From: Desulfobacter curvatus DSM 3379
GTDB taxonomy: Bacteria; Desulfobacterota; Desulfobacteria; Desulfobacterales; Desulfobacteraceae
DNA length: 64,000 bases
Reading direction: 5' to 3'
Assembly (NCBI RefSeq): GCF_000373985.1
Contig: NZ_KB893101.1
Location: 1-64,000, forward strand
Part shown: positions 34,185 through 43,271 of the stretch, in pieces
How positions within the stretch are numbered: position 1 is the first letter of the stretch
How the letters are laid out: each line of letters starts with the position of its first letter
Translations under genes and position numbers: made by a program
Notes under the pieces: model-generated
The model's input: only the letters and a program-made list of their open reading frames with translations
Database searches by the model: none
Told to the model about the DNA's origin: nothing

Positions 34185-35861
34185 ATGGAAACACAAACCG
34201 CCAAAGGGCATTTTATTGAAAACATTATCAAAGAAGATCTTGCCGAAAATAAAAACAATGGTCGCGTGGCCACGCGATTTCCGCCGGAACCCAACGGCTT
34301 TCTGCACATCGGCCATGCAAAATCCATCTGCCTGAATTTTAAAATGGCCCAACAATTTAACGGGAAGTGTAACCTGCGGTTTGATGACTCCAATCCTGCC
34401 AAGGAAAAACAGATTTACATTGACTCCATCATGTCAACCGTCACATGGCTGGGATTTGACTACAACACCCCGTTCTATGCATCAGACTACTTTGACGCCC
34501 TTCATGATTTTGCCGTTGAACTGATTCAAGCCGGCAAAGCCTATGTATGCAGCCTATCCGCCGATGAAATGAGGGAATACCGCGGCACCCTCACCGAGCC
34601 GGGTAAAGACTCACCATACAGGGACAGAAGTGTTGAAGAAAATCTGGATCTGTTCGGGCGGATGAAGGCAGGGGAATTTGATGAAGGCGCGCACACCTTG
34701 CGGGCCAAAATCGACATGTCCTCCCCCAACATCAACATGAGGGACCCGGTGATCTACAGGGTCAAAAAAGCACCCCACCCCCGCACCGGAGACAAGTGGT
34801 GTATTTACCCTATGTATGACTTCACCCACTGCATCTCCGATGCCCTGGAAGGGATCACCCACAGCCTGTGCAGTTTGGAATTTGAAGATCATCGGCCTTT
34901 ATACGACTGGATCTTGGACAACATCACCATACCCTGTCATCCCCAGCAAATTGAATTTGCCCGGATGAACATCAACTATACGGTGCTGAGCAAAAGAAAA
35001 CTGCAACGTCTGGTCAGCGAAGAGATGGTCTCCGGATGGGACGACCCGAGACTTCCCACCCTGGAGGGCATGCGCCGCAGGGGATACACCCCGGCAGCCA
35101 TCCGCAATTTTTGTGATGTGATCGGGGTATCCAAAAAAGAGAGCCGCATTGACATGGGCCTTCTTGAGTCCTGCCTCAGGGATGACCTCAACGAAAACGC
35201 CCCCCGGGTTATGGGTGTTATCCGGCCCTTGAAAGTCACCCTGGAAAATTATCCCGACAGCCAGACCGAAAATTTGGCGGCTATGAATCATCCCAAAAAA
35301 CCGGAAGCCGGCAAAAGAGAGGTCAGTTTTTCCAAGCATCTCTATGTTGAGCAGGATGATTTTATGGAAGACCCCCCAAAAAAATTCTTTCGGCTGGGAC
35401 CGGGCCGGGAAGTTCGCCTGCGGGCTGCCTACCTGGTCACCTGCAAAGAGATCATTAAAAATGAGGCCGGAGAAGTGGTTGAACTGATCTGTACCTATGA
35501 TCCTGAAACCCGCGGCGGCAATGCCCCTGACGGCAGAAAGGTCAAAGGCACTATCCATTGGGTAAATGCCCAGGACTGCATCGATGCACAAGTCCGGCTT
35601 TATGACAGGCTTTTCAAGGATGAAAACCCGGAAAAAGACGGCCAGGATTTTGTGGAAAACCTCAATCCGGATTCCCTTGAGATCCTGGAAAACGCCAAAC
35701 TGGAAAAAAGTCTTGAAACGGCACAACCTGAAGCGGTTTACCAGTTTGAACGTTTAGGGTATTTCTGCCTGGATTCAAAGGACAGTACCCCTGAAAAACC
35801 GGTTTTCAACCGTACTGTTACCCTCAGGGATACCTGGGCAAAAGTAGCGACAAGAAACTAG
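34185..35861 (+). CDS. glnS: Glutaminyl-tRNA synthetase
   Basis: 558 aa class I aminoacyl-tRNA synthetase. HIGH motif in [15 protein letters not shown], the KMSKS-equivalent in [11 protein letters not shown], and the GlnRS/GluRS nondiscriminating features [11 protein letters not shown] and [17 protein letters not shown]. The C-terminal anticodon-binding beta-barrels are complete. A GlnRS gene implies direct Gln-tRNA charging, although many deltaproteobacteria use the Asp/Glu amidotransferase route instead. Confidence 0.96.
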   Translation: METQTAKGHFIENIIKEDLAENKNNGRVATRFPPEPNGFLHIGHAKSICLNFKMAQQFNGKCNLRFDDSNPAKEKQIYIDSIMSTVTWLGFDYNTPFYASDYFDALHDFAVELIQAGKAYVCSLSADEMREYRGTLTEPGKDSPYRDRSVEENLDLFGRMKAGEFDEGAHTLRAKIDMSSPNINMRDPVIYRVKKAPHPRTGDKWCIYPMYDFTHCISDALEGITHSLCSLEFEDHRPLYDWILDNITIPCHPQQIEFARMNINYTVLSKRKLQRLVSEEMVSGWDDPRLPTLEGMRRRGYTPAAIRNFCDVIGVSKKESRIDMGLLESCLRDDLNENAPRVMGVIRPLKVTLENYPDSQTENLAAMNHPKKPEAGKREVSFSKHLYVEQDDFMEDPPKKFFRLGPGREVRLRAAYLVTCKEIIKNEAGEVVELICTYDPETRGGNAPDGRKVKGTIHWVNAQDCIDAQVRLYDRLFKDENPEKDGQDFVENLNPDSLEILENAKLEKSLETAQPEAVYQFERLGYFCLDSKDSTPEKPVFNRTVTLRDTWAKVATRN

Positions 35862-35889
35862 ATACTGGAAACAAGAGACAAGATGGTGA

Positions 35890-35955
35890 AGCGCCTGCGG
35901 CGCTCATTTTAAGACTGCAAATTGGTTGAGCCTGGGACTTTATAACCCAGGCTCA
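35890..35955. terminator. Two hairpins between convergent glnS and cysS
   Basis: AGCGCC-TGC-GGCGCT (35890-35904) followed by CATTTTAA is a plausible weak terminator for glnS. TGAGCCTGGG (35927-35936) pairs perfectly with CCCAGGCTCA (35946-35955) over a 9-nt loop, 14 bp after the cysS stop, but lacks a clean T run on either strand. Confidence 0.5.
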
Positions 35956-35968
35956 GTCCATATCACTA

Positions 35969-37408
35969 TTATTCAATGCGCCAGGTTGTGCCTTGGGGCC
36001 CATCCTCAAGCACAATTTTCATTGCCTGGAGCTGATCCCGGATTTCGTCGGCCCGGGCAAAATTTTTAGATTTCCGGGCTGCGGCGCGTTCAGCGATCAA
36101 AGCATCAATCATGGCAGGGTCCACATCCTGGTCTGCCATGGCTTTGTCTTTTTTGTCAGCAAAATAGTCAGCAGCGGACATCATAAAAATGCCCAGGATT
36201 TTTGAGGCGGCCCTGATATCCGCATAAATACCAGCCAGGATTTTTGTGTCACTTTCCCCGGGCGTATCATCGGCATCATCCAGCAGCTTATTGCCCTTCT
36301 TAACCGCGTCAAATACTTCGGCCATGGCCTTTGCAGAGTTGAAATCATCGTTTAACGCCTCAACAATATCCGCCCACAACGAACCGTGTTCCCCGCCGGC
36401 AGTTTCCGGGCTGATACCGACCTTGTCCAGACGCTCCAGAAACGCATAAATACGATCAAGACCCACGGACACCTCACGCATGCTGTTCTCGCTGTAATCA
36501 ATGGGGGAGCGGTAGTGCTTGGACAACAGGAACATACGGACCACTTCGGGACTGTAGTCGGCCAGCACCTCTTTAATCATGGTGAAGTTGCCCAGGGACT
36601 TGGACATCTTTTCATTATTGATGTCCACAAATCCATTGTGTATCCAATATTTAACAAAAGGCACACCAAAGGAAGCCTCGCTCTGGGCAATCTCGTTTTC
36701 ATGGTGGGGAAAAATCAGGTCCTTACCTCCACCGTGAATATCAAAGCTTTCCCCAAGGTATTCATAACTCATGGCTGAACATTCAATGTGCCAGCCGGGC
36801 CGGCCTTTTCCCCAGGGGCTGTCCCAGGAGGGTTCGCCGGGTTTAGCCTGTTTCCACAGGGTGAAGTCCATGGGACTTCTCTTTTTCTCGTCCACGGCAA
36901 TCCGGGCACCCGCCTGCATATCATCGGGATTGCGGTGGGACAATTTGCCATATTCTTTGAAAGATGAAATGGAGAAATAGACATCCCCGCCTTCCACATG
37001 GTAGGCCTTGCCCAGGTCAATCAGACGCTGAACAAAACGGATAATATGATCAATATGCTCAGTAGCTTTGGGCGCGATGGTGGGCCGTAGTACATTGAGC
37101 GCGTCCATTTCATTATGAAATTCATCGATATATTTTGTGGTGATGGCCGTACAGGAGTCGCCGGTTTCATTGGCTTTTTTAATAATCTTATCATCCACAT
37201 CCGTGAAATTACGCACATAGGTCACCTCATACCCGAGCTGCATCAGCCACCGGTACACCATGTCAAACACCACTACGGATCTGGCATGGCCGATATGGCT
37301 GGTGTCGTATACGGTGGGACCGCAAACATACATGCCGGCCTTATTGGCTTTAACTGGAACAAATTCTTCTTTTTTCCCGCTCAGGGTATTATAAATCCGT
37401 AAACTCAT
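35969..37408 (-). CDS. cysS: Cysteinyl-tRNA synthetase
   Basis: 479 aa. HIGH motif in TVYDTSHIGHARS, KMSKSLGNF for ATP binding, and zinc-site residues in MYVCGPTVYD, WHIECSAMS and HHENE. Helical DALR/anticodon domains follow. Length is normal. It lies 24 bp downstream of ispF, a pairing seen in many bacteria. Confidence 0.97.
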   Translation of the reverse strand: MSLRIYNTLSGKKEEFVPVKANKAGMYVCGPTVYDTSHIGHARSVVVFDMVYRWLMQLGYEVTYVRNFTDVDDKIIKKANETGDSCTAITTKYIDEFHNEMDALNVLRPTIAPKATEHIDHIIRFVQRLIDLGKAYHVEGGDVYFSISSFKEYGKLSHRNPDDMQAGARIAVDEKKRSPMDFTLWKQAKPGEPSWDSPWGKGRPGWHIECSAMSYEYLGESFDIHGGGKDLIFPHHENEIAQSEASFGVPFVKYWIHNGFVDINNEKMSKSLGNFTMIKEVLADYSPEVVRMFLLSKHYRSPIDYSENSMREVSVGLDRIYAFLERLDKVGISPETAGGEHGSLWADIVEALNDDFNSAKAMAEVFDAVKKGNKLLDDADDTPGESDTKILAGIYADIRAASKILGIFMMSAADYFADKKDKAMADQDVDPAMIDALIAERAAARKSKNFARADEIRDQLQAMKIVLEDGPQGTTWRIE

Positions 37409-37432
37409 TGCTTTTCATCCTGTATCTTAACT

Positions 37433-37918
37433 TTATTTTTTATACAGTAATACTGTGGCTTGGGCTGCAATGCCCTCTTTTCTGCCGATAAATCCCAAAT
37501 GCTCGGTGGTGGTGGCCTTGATATTCACACAGTCCTGGGACAATTCCAGAACCCCGGCAATACAAGCAGCCATGGCCTTTTTATGGGGACTCATCTTCGG
37601 GGCCTGGGCAAAGATGGTGCAGTCCAGATTGGCGATTATAAATCCTTTATCCTGAATTTTTCCGTTGCAGATACTCAGAAACCGGGTGGAGTCCATGCCT
37701 TTATATGCCGGATCCGTATCCGGGAAATGTTCCCCGATGTCACCCAGGCCCGCAGCCCCTAAAAGGGCGTCGCAAACGGCATGCAGCAACACATCCGCGT
37801 CCGAATGTCCTTTCAACCCCATGGAATGTTCGATCTCGACTCCGCCTATGACCAGCCTGGGTCCGGCCACCAGTTCATGGACATCGGTTCCTGTGCCCAC
37901 CCTTATCTGCATCTGCAA
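37433..37918 (-). CDS. ispF: 2-C-methyl-D-erythritol 2,4-cyclodiphosphate synthase
   Basis: 161 aa IspF of the MEP isoprenoid pathway, forming MEcPP with loss of CMP. The metal-binding start VGTGTDVHEL, SDADVLLHAVCDALLGA, GDIGEHFPDTDP and the closing KATTTEHLGFIGRKEGIAAQA are all present. TTG at 37918 has AAGGAG 6 bases upstream; ATG at 37912 is the alternative (12 bases), and TTG is slightly favoured by spacing. Co-transcribed with cysS. Confidence 0.95.
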   Translation of the reverse strand: MQMQIRVGTGTDVHELVAGPRLVIGGVEIEHSMGLKGHSDADVLLHAVCDALLGAAGLGDIGEHFPDTDPAYKGMDSTRFLSICNGKIQDKGFIIANLDCTIFAQAPKMSPHKKAMAACIAGVLELSQDCVNIKATTTEHLGFIGRKEGIAAQATVLLYKK

Positions 37919-38017
37919 TCAAATCTCCTTTGCATCAAATTGGCCCATTAATATATGCATCCTGAACCCAAAAATCCAGTTTTAAAAATAATTCAGGAGG
38001 GGTATCGTATTAAAAAA

Positions 38018-38053
38018 AATACCCGAAACCAAATAACTAATGTTTCGGGTATT
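38018..38053 (-). terminator. Terminator for the leftward CGGC/NifX-like unit
   Basis: A perfect 12-bp stem (AATACCCGAAAC / GTTTCGGGTATT) over a 12-nt loop. On the minus strand it is followed by eight T. It lies about 107 bp beyond the stop of the CGGC gene, with a copy of the two-hairpin repeat in between. Confidence 0.8.
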
Positions 38054-38059
38054 ATTATA

Positions 38060-38149
38060 TATGACAGCTATGCAAGCAACACAGTTGCTTCACTTTCTTT
38101 GTGAACTGAAACACGATAAAAAATCAGGTCAGCCCGTAGTTGTTATGTT
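38060..38149 (+). repeat. Dispersed two-hairpin element, copy 2 (diverged)
   Basis: Most diverged copy. Hairpin 1 is AAGCAAC-ACA-GTTGCTT (38074-38090), perfect but with bases unlike the other copies. Hairpin 2 pairs TGAACTGA (38102-38109) with TCAGGTCA (38124-38131), one mismatch. The 3' block CAGGTCAGCCCGTAGTTGTTAT matches CAGGTCAGCCCATGGCTGTTAT of copy 1 closely. It lies in the 3' flank of the leftward CGGC gene, opposite in sense. Confidence 0.55.
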
Positions 38150-38159
38150 GTATTTCTTT

Positions 38160-38540
38160 TTACTCAAAGGTGACCGGAGAATAATCCTTGGGCAGATGGG
38201 CCGTTCCCAGGGTACAGGGCAGACCCGAAGCCTGGGAAACATTGGCCGCGATCTTTTTAATGTCCGGACAGAATCCGCCGTTGGTCTTATCCCACCCTTC
38301 TTCGGTTTTGGACGCAAATGTACAGGTGCACAGATGGATGGCCTGGGCCCCTTTGGACTTCAAAATTTTTGCCATGTCCGCCACATTGTCCCCGGGACAC
38401 CGGCAGGTAAATACGCCTGCCGGCGTGCAGGCATCATAACCGGCAAACCCCTGGGTGGTTTCAATCATTGTCTTAAAACAATTGGTTAAAGGACATCTGG
38501 TTTCATTTTTTTCGCACCGGATAAGTCCGACTTTTGTCAT
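38160..38540 (-). CDS. CGGC domain protein (cysteine-rich, metal-binding)
   Basis: 126 aa. Conserved Cys residues in VGLIRCEKNE, RCPLTNCF, DACTPAGVFTCRCPGD and IHLCTCTFAS fit the CGGC domain family, proposed to bind metal or an iron-sulfur unit and common in anaerobes. No signal peptide, so cytoplasmic. GAGGT precedes the ATG. It follows the NifX-like gene by 34 bp on the same strand, and both families handle metal or FeS cofactors, so they probably act together. Confidence 0.8.
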   Translation of the reverse strand: MTKVGLIRCEKNETRCPLTNCFKTMIETTQGFAGYDACTPAGVFTCRCPGDNVADMAKILKSKGAQAIHLCTCTFASKTEEGWDKTNGGFCPDIKKIAANVSQASGLPCTLGTAHLPKDYSPVTFE

Positions 38541-38574
38541 TCGTACCTCCTGTTATCCTTAAATTTTACTGATC

Positions 38575-39150
38575 CTAACGCCGTCGGCCCATGCCGCTTC
38601 CGCCGCCCATGCCACGGCCACCGCCCATGCCGCGACCGCCGCCACCGCCCATGCCACGGCCGCCTCCTCCCATCCCTCGACCACCGCCGCCCATGCCCCG
38701 GCCGCCGCCTCCCATTCCTCTGCCCGCACCCATGCCGGGAGTCCGGGCATTGGGGTCTGCCATGGGTCTTTGGGAGGAAGTTCCCGGATTCACGCCTGAC
38801 TTTTCTTCGGCTGTGGCCTGGGTCACACTTGTTAATTCATTGTTTTTCAGCCGGGTCAAGGCCTGGGCCACGGTACCGGCCTGTCCCGGATACACAGCCA
38901 CACCGGCGGAATTAAACACCTCCATGGCATTGGGACCGCAACTGCCTGTTAAAACAGCCTGGACTCCTTTGGAAATCACAAAGGAGGCGGTCTGAATACC
39001 GGCGCCTCCGGTCAAATTCATGCTTTCATTGGCAAAGCTCTCATAAGCCATGGTATCCGTATCAACGATCAAAAGAAAATCACACCTGCCGAACCTGGGA
39101 TTGATTTCAGCATCCAGGTCCCGGCCGTATGCACTGATTGCGACTTTCAT
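38575..39150 (-). CDS. NifX/NifB-like FeMo-co-binding domain protein with RGMGGG tail
   Basis: 191 aa. Residues about 1-105 are a dinitrogenase iron-molybdenum cofactor (NifX/NafY/MTH1175) domain: MKVAISAYGRDLDAEINPRF, a Cys in FGRCDFLL, VLTGSCGPNAMEVF and GTVAQALTRL. A Thr/Ser linker follows, then about 50 residues of Gly, Met and Arg (RGMGGGG repeats) ending GMGRRR. Such domains carry metal clusters; in non-nitrogen fixers they pair with MRP/ApbC-type proteins. Proteins with GMGGG or GMGRG tails occur in the family. No nif genes are nearby. Confidence 0.85.
   Translation of the reverse strand: MKVAISAYGRDLDAEINPRFGRCDFLLIVDTDTMAYESFANESMNLTGGAGIQTASFVISKGVQAVLTGSCGPNAMEVFNSAGVAVYPGQAGTVAQALTRLKNNELTSVTQATAEEKSGVNPGTSSQRPMADPNARTPGMGAGRGMGGGGRGMGGGGRGMGGGGRGMGGGGGRGMGGGRGMGGGSGMGRRR
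38583..38745 (-). repeat. Tandem coding repeats for RGMGGGG
   Basis: In-frame repeats of about 21-27 bp encode RGMGGGG and RGMGGG units at least six times at the 3' end of the NifX-like gene. Units differ at third positions, so they are held by the protein rather than by recent slippage. Length variation between strains is likely. Confidence 0.8.
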
Positions 39151-39414
39151 AAATGCTCCTCAAACTTAAAGGGTTGAAAGATTGCTGCACCAGAAAATAT
39201 TAGCAAGACCTGTACCAAATATAATACAACCAATTTTCAATATGTTATATTTCAGCTCACCCATCAGAAGCAGTAAAACAAAAACCAGGGGTTGCATAAT
39301 TGCAATGGGTCATTATTGTAATGGTTAAGCGTCAAGACAAACTACATATCCAAGCGTATGCCATGATCTGCCAAATTAATTTACCCTTAACTTCCGTTTT
39401 TTTTATTTGCCCTC

Positions 39415-39420
39415 TATAAT
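39415..39420 (+). promoter_or_regulatory. TATAAT -10 element very close to a start codon
   Basis: A perfect TATAAT ends 6 bp before the ATG at 39427 of the phosphatase gene. The -35 (TTCCGT, 17-nt spacer) is poor. If used, the transcript would begin at or next to the ATG and be leaderless; no Shine-Dalgarno is seen before this ATG. Confidence 0.35.
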
Positions 39421-39426
39421 GCCCCA

Positions 39427-40278
39427 ATGACTAAAATGCCACATAGCAGCAAAACACTTGTATTCACAGATCTTGACGGCACACTTCTGGACCATGACAC
39501 CTATGGTTTTGAACCTGCACTGCCTGCTCTGGCCATGCTTGCCCAAAAAAAAATCCCTGTCATCCTTAATTCCAGCAAAACCCTGGTTGAAATACTTAAA
39601 ATTCGCAGCGTCCTTGGCAATTGCCACCCGTTTATTGCGGAAAACGGCTCTGTGGTGGCTGTGCCTGAACAGCTATGCCCCGGCCTTGCCCGTAAAAATT
39701 CTCTATTTCAACCCCAATTCGGGCTTTTGGTCAGACGGCTCGGAGGCGACAGGGAATCGGTTTTAGACATATTAAACCGTTTGCGGCAGATACATGGTTT
39801 TTCCTTTGAAGGATTTGCAGACATGGGCCCTGCCCGGCTTTCACAGGTAACTGGGCTGACTGAGGATCAGGCCATACAGGCGGGCCGGCGTCTGAGTACC
39901 GAACCCGTTCTCTGGCAGGACACCCCTGAACAGTGGGAGGCGTTTGCAGGGCATCTTGCAGATGCCGGCCTTGGCTGGGTTCAGGGGGGACGGTTTATTT
40001 CCATATCCAGGCCTTTTGATAAAAAGGACGGGGTGGCCTGTCTGCTGGATCTTTATACCACAGGCACGGACAGTATACCCTTCACCATTGGCCTTGGGGA
40101 CAGTCCCAATGACCAAGCCATGCTGGATATGATGGACATTGCGGTTGTGATCCGTTCAGCCCGCTGTGATCAAATCAAATTGAACCGGCCACAAACCATT
40201 ATCCGCACCACTGCAAAGGGGCCTGAAGGGTGGCAGGAGGCCATGGACATGATTTTCAAAACATCAAGGAGGCATTAA
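39427..40278 (+). CDS. Mannosyl/glucosyl-3-phosphoglycerate phosphatase (HAD-IIB)
   Basis: 283 aa. HAD motif I LVFTDLDGTLLDHDTY; the MPGP-type cap; motif IV FTIGLGDSPNDQAMLDMMD. The sequence fits the MPGP branch of HAD-IIB, which removes phosphate from mannosyl- or glucosyl-3-phosphoglycerate. The next gene is a GT81-type synthase, so its likely product is glucosylglycerate or mannosylglycerate, a compatible solute. A second ATG lies at 39436. There are 3 bp between this gene and the next. Confidence 0.82.
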   Translation: MTKMPHSSKTLVFTDLDGTLLDHDTYGFEPALPALAMLAQKKIPVILNSSKTLVEILKIRSVLGNCHPFIAENGSVVAVPEQLCPGLARKNSLFQPQFGLLVRRLGGDRESVLDILNRLRQIHGFSFEGFADMGPARLSQVTGLTEDQAIQAGRRLSTEPVLWQDTPEQWEAFAGHLADAGLGWVQGGRFISISRPFDKKDGVACLLDLYTTGTDSIPFTIGLGDSPNDQAMLDMMDIAVVIRSARCDQIKLNRPQTIIRTTAKGPEGWQEAMDMIFKTSRRH

Positions 40279-40281
40279 AAC

Positions 40282-41505
40282 ATGGGCGATTTTCATCAAA
40301 ACGGTATTATCACCATATTACACAACCTCTCCCGGCAGCCGGTGGAAGAACTGGAATCCCAGCTCAAACAATTTTCAAAAAAACGGCCCCTGGGCCTGGT
40401 GCTGCCCTCTCTTTTTTCTGAGCTTGAGGGGCCTGCCCTGGCCCATATCGTGGAAGAACTTGCCAAAGTCACTTATCTGGACCAGATTGTCATCGGTCTG
40501 GACCGGGCCACTGAAGACCAGTACCGGCATGCCTTAAAATTTTTTTCCCACCTGCCCCAGCACCACCGCATCCTCTGGAACGACGGGCCGCGGTTACGGG
40601 CCATTGACAAGAAACTGGCACAGATGGAGCTGGCCCCCACGGAGCCAGGCAAGGGCAGAAACGTCTGGTATTGTTTTGGATATGTGCTGGCTTCAGGCAT
40701 GGTGGATGCCGTGGCGTTGCATGACTGCGACATCTTAACCTACGAACGCACCCTTCTGGCCCGGCTGATCTATCCTGTGGCACATCCCGACTTTGCCTAT
40801 AAATTCTGCAAGGGCTATTATGCGCGCTTTACCGAATCCAAGGTCAACGGCCGGGTGAGCCGGCTTCTGGTATCACCTTTGTTATCCGCTTTGAAAAAAA
40901 TCTGTTCATCAACCGAATCACTGGATTATCTGGAGAGCTTCAGGTATCCCCTGGCCGGGGAATTTTCCATGCGGACCAATGTACTTAAAAATTTACGGAT
41001 GCCCACGGACTGGGGGCTTGAGGTGGGTATTCTGTATGAAATGAAACGAAATTACAGTCTGAACCGGATATGCCAGGTGGACATTGCCGACACCTATGAT
41101 CACAAGCACCAACCATTTAGCTTTGACGATGCGGATGCAGGACTCTCCAAAATGAGCATTGACATTGCCAAGGCCATCTTTAAAAAACTGGCCACAGAAG
41201 GTGAAATTTTTACAGCTGAAACCTTCCGAACCATTAAGGCCACTTATTACCGAGATGCCCTGGATTTTGTGGAAATTTACCACAATGACGCATTAATGAA
41301 CGGACTGAACCTGGACCGTCACAAGGAGGAGCAGGCCGTGGAGCTGTTTGCTGAAAATATCCTTACCGCCGCGAATACGTTCCTTGAAGAGCCCCATTTA
41401 ACCCCTTTTATCCCGGCCTGGGACCGGGTGAAATCTGCTTTTACCGACATCATGGATGAATTAAAAGACGCAGTTGAAAAAGACTATGAACAATATCACC
41501 CTTAA
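40282..41505 (+). CDS. Glucosyl-3-phosphoglycerate synthase-like glycosyltransferase
   Basis: 407 aa GT-A fold enzyme, GT81-like. LGLVLPSLFSELEGPAL and IVIGLDRATEDQYRHA open the nucleotide-sugar domain; VALHDCDILTYERTLLARL contains the metal-binding DCD; GEFSMRTNVLKNLRMP and WGLEVGILYEM are typical of GpgS. It would transfer glucose (or mannose) from an NDP-sugar to 3-phosphoglycerate. AGGAGG precedes the ATG, just within the end of the phosphatase gene. The donor sugar is not fixed by the sequence; the phosphorylase gene downstream argues for glucose. Confidence 0.8.
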   Translation: MGDFHQNGIITILHNLSRQPVEELESQLKQFSKKRPLGLVLPSLFSELEGPALAHIVEELAKVTYLDQIVIGLDRATEDQYRHALKFFSHLPQHHRILWNDGPRLRAIDKKLAQMELAPTEPGKGRNVWYCFGYVLASGMVDAVALHDCDILTYERTLLARLIYPVAHPDFAYKFCKGYYARFTESKVNGRVSRLLVSPLLSALKKICSSTESLDYLESFRYPLAGEFSMRTNVLKNLRMPTDWGLEVGILYEMKRNYSLNRICQVDIADTYDHKHQPFSFDDADAGLSKMSIDIAKAIFKKLATEGEIFTAETFRTIKATYYRDALDFVEIYHNDALMNGLNLDRHKEEQAVELFAENILTAANTFLEEPHLTPFIPAWDRVKSAFTDIMDELKDAVEKDYEQYHP

Positions 41506-43243
41506 GACACCGACCTGTCTGTTTGACAAAGTCAGGACCAAACTTGAAACCATTTACCCCGGGCAGGATGCAGATACACTGGCCCGGAAAACCATTGCCC
41601 TTTTCGAACCCACTCATGAATCACTGGATGCAGGCTGTACTTCAGCCACCCCCCTGTGGTCTGAAAAAGACATTGCCCTGCTCACTTACGGCAATTCCCT
41701 TGTGGAGAAAGATAACCGGCCCTTAAGAACCCTTGACCGGTTCCTGGCGGAGTTTACCCATGACCGGTTCTCCATTGTCCACATCCTGCCCTTTTTCCCC
41801 TATTCCTCGGATGACGGGTTTGCAGTCATGGATTATTACACGGTCAACCCAAGCTTGGGGGACTGGGCAGATATCCGTAAAATTGCCGGGCGCTGCCGGC
41901 TTATGGCCGATCTGGTGGTGAACCATACCTCATCCCGGACCCGGTGGTTTGAAAATTTCCAAAAAGGGATCCACCCAGGAAAGGATTATTATGTGACCGT
42001 GGATCCGAAAAGTGATCTGTCCCAAGTCATCCGGCCCAGGACTTCGCCCTTGCTGCGGGAGGTGGCCACGCCTGACGGCCCCCGGTTCGTCTGGTGCACC
42101 TTCAGCCATGACCAGGTGGACCTGGACTTTAAAAACCCGGCAGTCCTCATGGAATTTTTATCCATTATCCGCTATTACCTGGATAACGGGATACAAATAT
42201 TCCGGCTGGATGCCGTGGCGTTTCTGTGGAAGGAGATCTGCACCACCTGTCTTCACCTGGGCCAGACCCATAAAATGGTCAAGCTCATGCGCACCCTGAT
42301 CCAGGCCCATAACCCCAGGGCCATCATCATCACGGAAACCAATGTGCCGGCCCGGGAAAACCTGTCCTATTTCGGCATAGGCGACGAAGCCCAGGTGATT
42401 TACAATTTTCCCTTGCCCCCGTTTTTGCTCAACACCATGGTCACAGGCAACAGCAAAGGGATTACAGACTGGCTGAAAACCATGCCCGACACCCTGGAAA
42501 GCACCACCTGCCTGAACTTTATCGCCTCCCACGACGGCATTGGGTTACGGCCGGTGGAAGACTATTTTTCCCGCCAGGAGATGGCACAGCTCATTGATCT
42601 GATGAAAGCATTTGGCGGCAGGACTTCCACCCGGGCGATCAATGGCTACCAGCCCACCCCTTACGAGATTAATATCAGCCTGTGGGATGCCATGAAAGGA
42701 ACGGTTCACTGCCGGAAGGATCATTTCCAGACCGAACGGTTTATCTGTGCCCACACCATTATGCTGGGCCTCAAGGGCATTCCGGCCATTTATATCCACA
42801 GCCTGCTGGGCACGGAAAACGATTATGACCGCAGGGAAAATCTGCAGTCCAACCGGGCCGTCAACCGCCATATCTGGAACTTCCCGGATCTGTGTGAAAA
42901 ACTGGCCGATCCCGGCGACCACCACCATCAGGTATTCTTTACCCTTTGTTCCCTTATGGACAAAAGAAAACAGCAAACAGCCTTTCATCCGAACGCCGAC
43001 CAGACCACGTTTAACATAAACCGGAAAGTGGTGGCATTCCAACGCAGGCCGGATGAAGCCGGCAACGCCTTTGCCCTGTTCTGCATGCACAACATCACAG
43101 ACCAGGCCATTACCATTCCCCCAGAAGATCTGCCGGGACAGTGGCGGCAGACCGGCGTGGATCTGATATCGGAAAAAACCGTACAACTTGGTACGGGACT
43201 GGATCTTGCCCCTTACCAGTCCATGTGGATCAAAACAACATAA
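41486..43243 (+). CDS. GH13_18 phosphorylase, probably glucosylglycerate phosphorylase
   Basis: 585 aa alpha-amylase-family enzyme like sucrose phosphorylase. Catalytic Asp in IFRLDAVAFLW, acid/base Glu in IIITETNVP, third acid Asp in NFIASHDGIGLRP. GH13 subfamily 18 includes sucrose, glucosylglycerol and glucosylglycerate phosphorylases. The two genes upstream make glucosylglycerate, so this is most simply the enzyme that releases glucose-1-phosphate from it. ATG at 41486 lies inside the end of the synthase gene (20-bp overlap). Sucrose phosphorylase is the alternative, but no sucrose genes are nearby. Confidence 0.82.
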   Translation: MNNITLKTPTCLFDKVRTKLETIYPGQDADTLARKTIALFEPTHESLDAGCTSATPLWSEKDIALLTYGNSLVEKDNRPLRTLDRFLAEFTHDRFSIVHILPFFPYSSDDGFAVMDYYTVNPSLGDWADIRKIAGRCRLMADLVVNHTSSRTRWFENFQKGIHPGKDYYVTVDPKSDLSQVIRPRTSPLLREVATPDGPRFVWCTFSHDQVDLDFKNPAVLMEFLSIIRYYLDNGIQIFRLDAVAFLWKEICTTCLHLGQTHKMVKLMRTLIQAHNPRAIIITETNVPARENLSYFGIGDEAQVIYNFPLPPFLLNTMVTGNSKGITDWLKTMPDTLESTTCLNFIASHDGIGLRPVEDYFSRQEMAQLIDLMKAFGGRTSTRAINGYQPTPYEINISLWDAMKGTVHCRKDHFQTERFICAHTIMLGLKGIPAIYIHSLLGTENDYDRRENLQSNRAVNRHIWNFPDLCEKLADPGDHHHQVFFTLCSLMDKRKQQTAFHPNADQTTFNINRKVVAFQRRPDEAGNAFALFCMHNITDQAITIPPEDLPGQWRQTGVDLISEKTVQLGTGLDLAPYQSMWIKTT

Positions 43244-43271
43244 ACGCCAACACCTTAGACAGGATAATTGA

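Noticed and set aside
38583..38745. The regular repeats as a CRISPR array
   Set aside because: Units are 21-27 bp without unique spacers and lie in frame inside a gene.
38591..38995. A Pro-rich (MPRPPP) frame on the plus strand
   Set aside because: It is the antisense reading of the RGMGGG coding repeats of the NifX-like gene.
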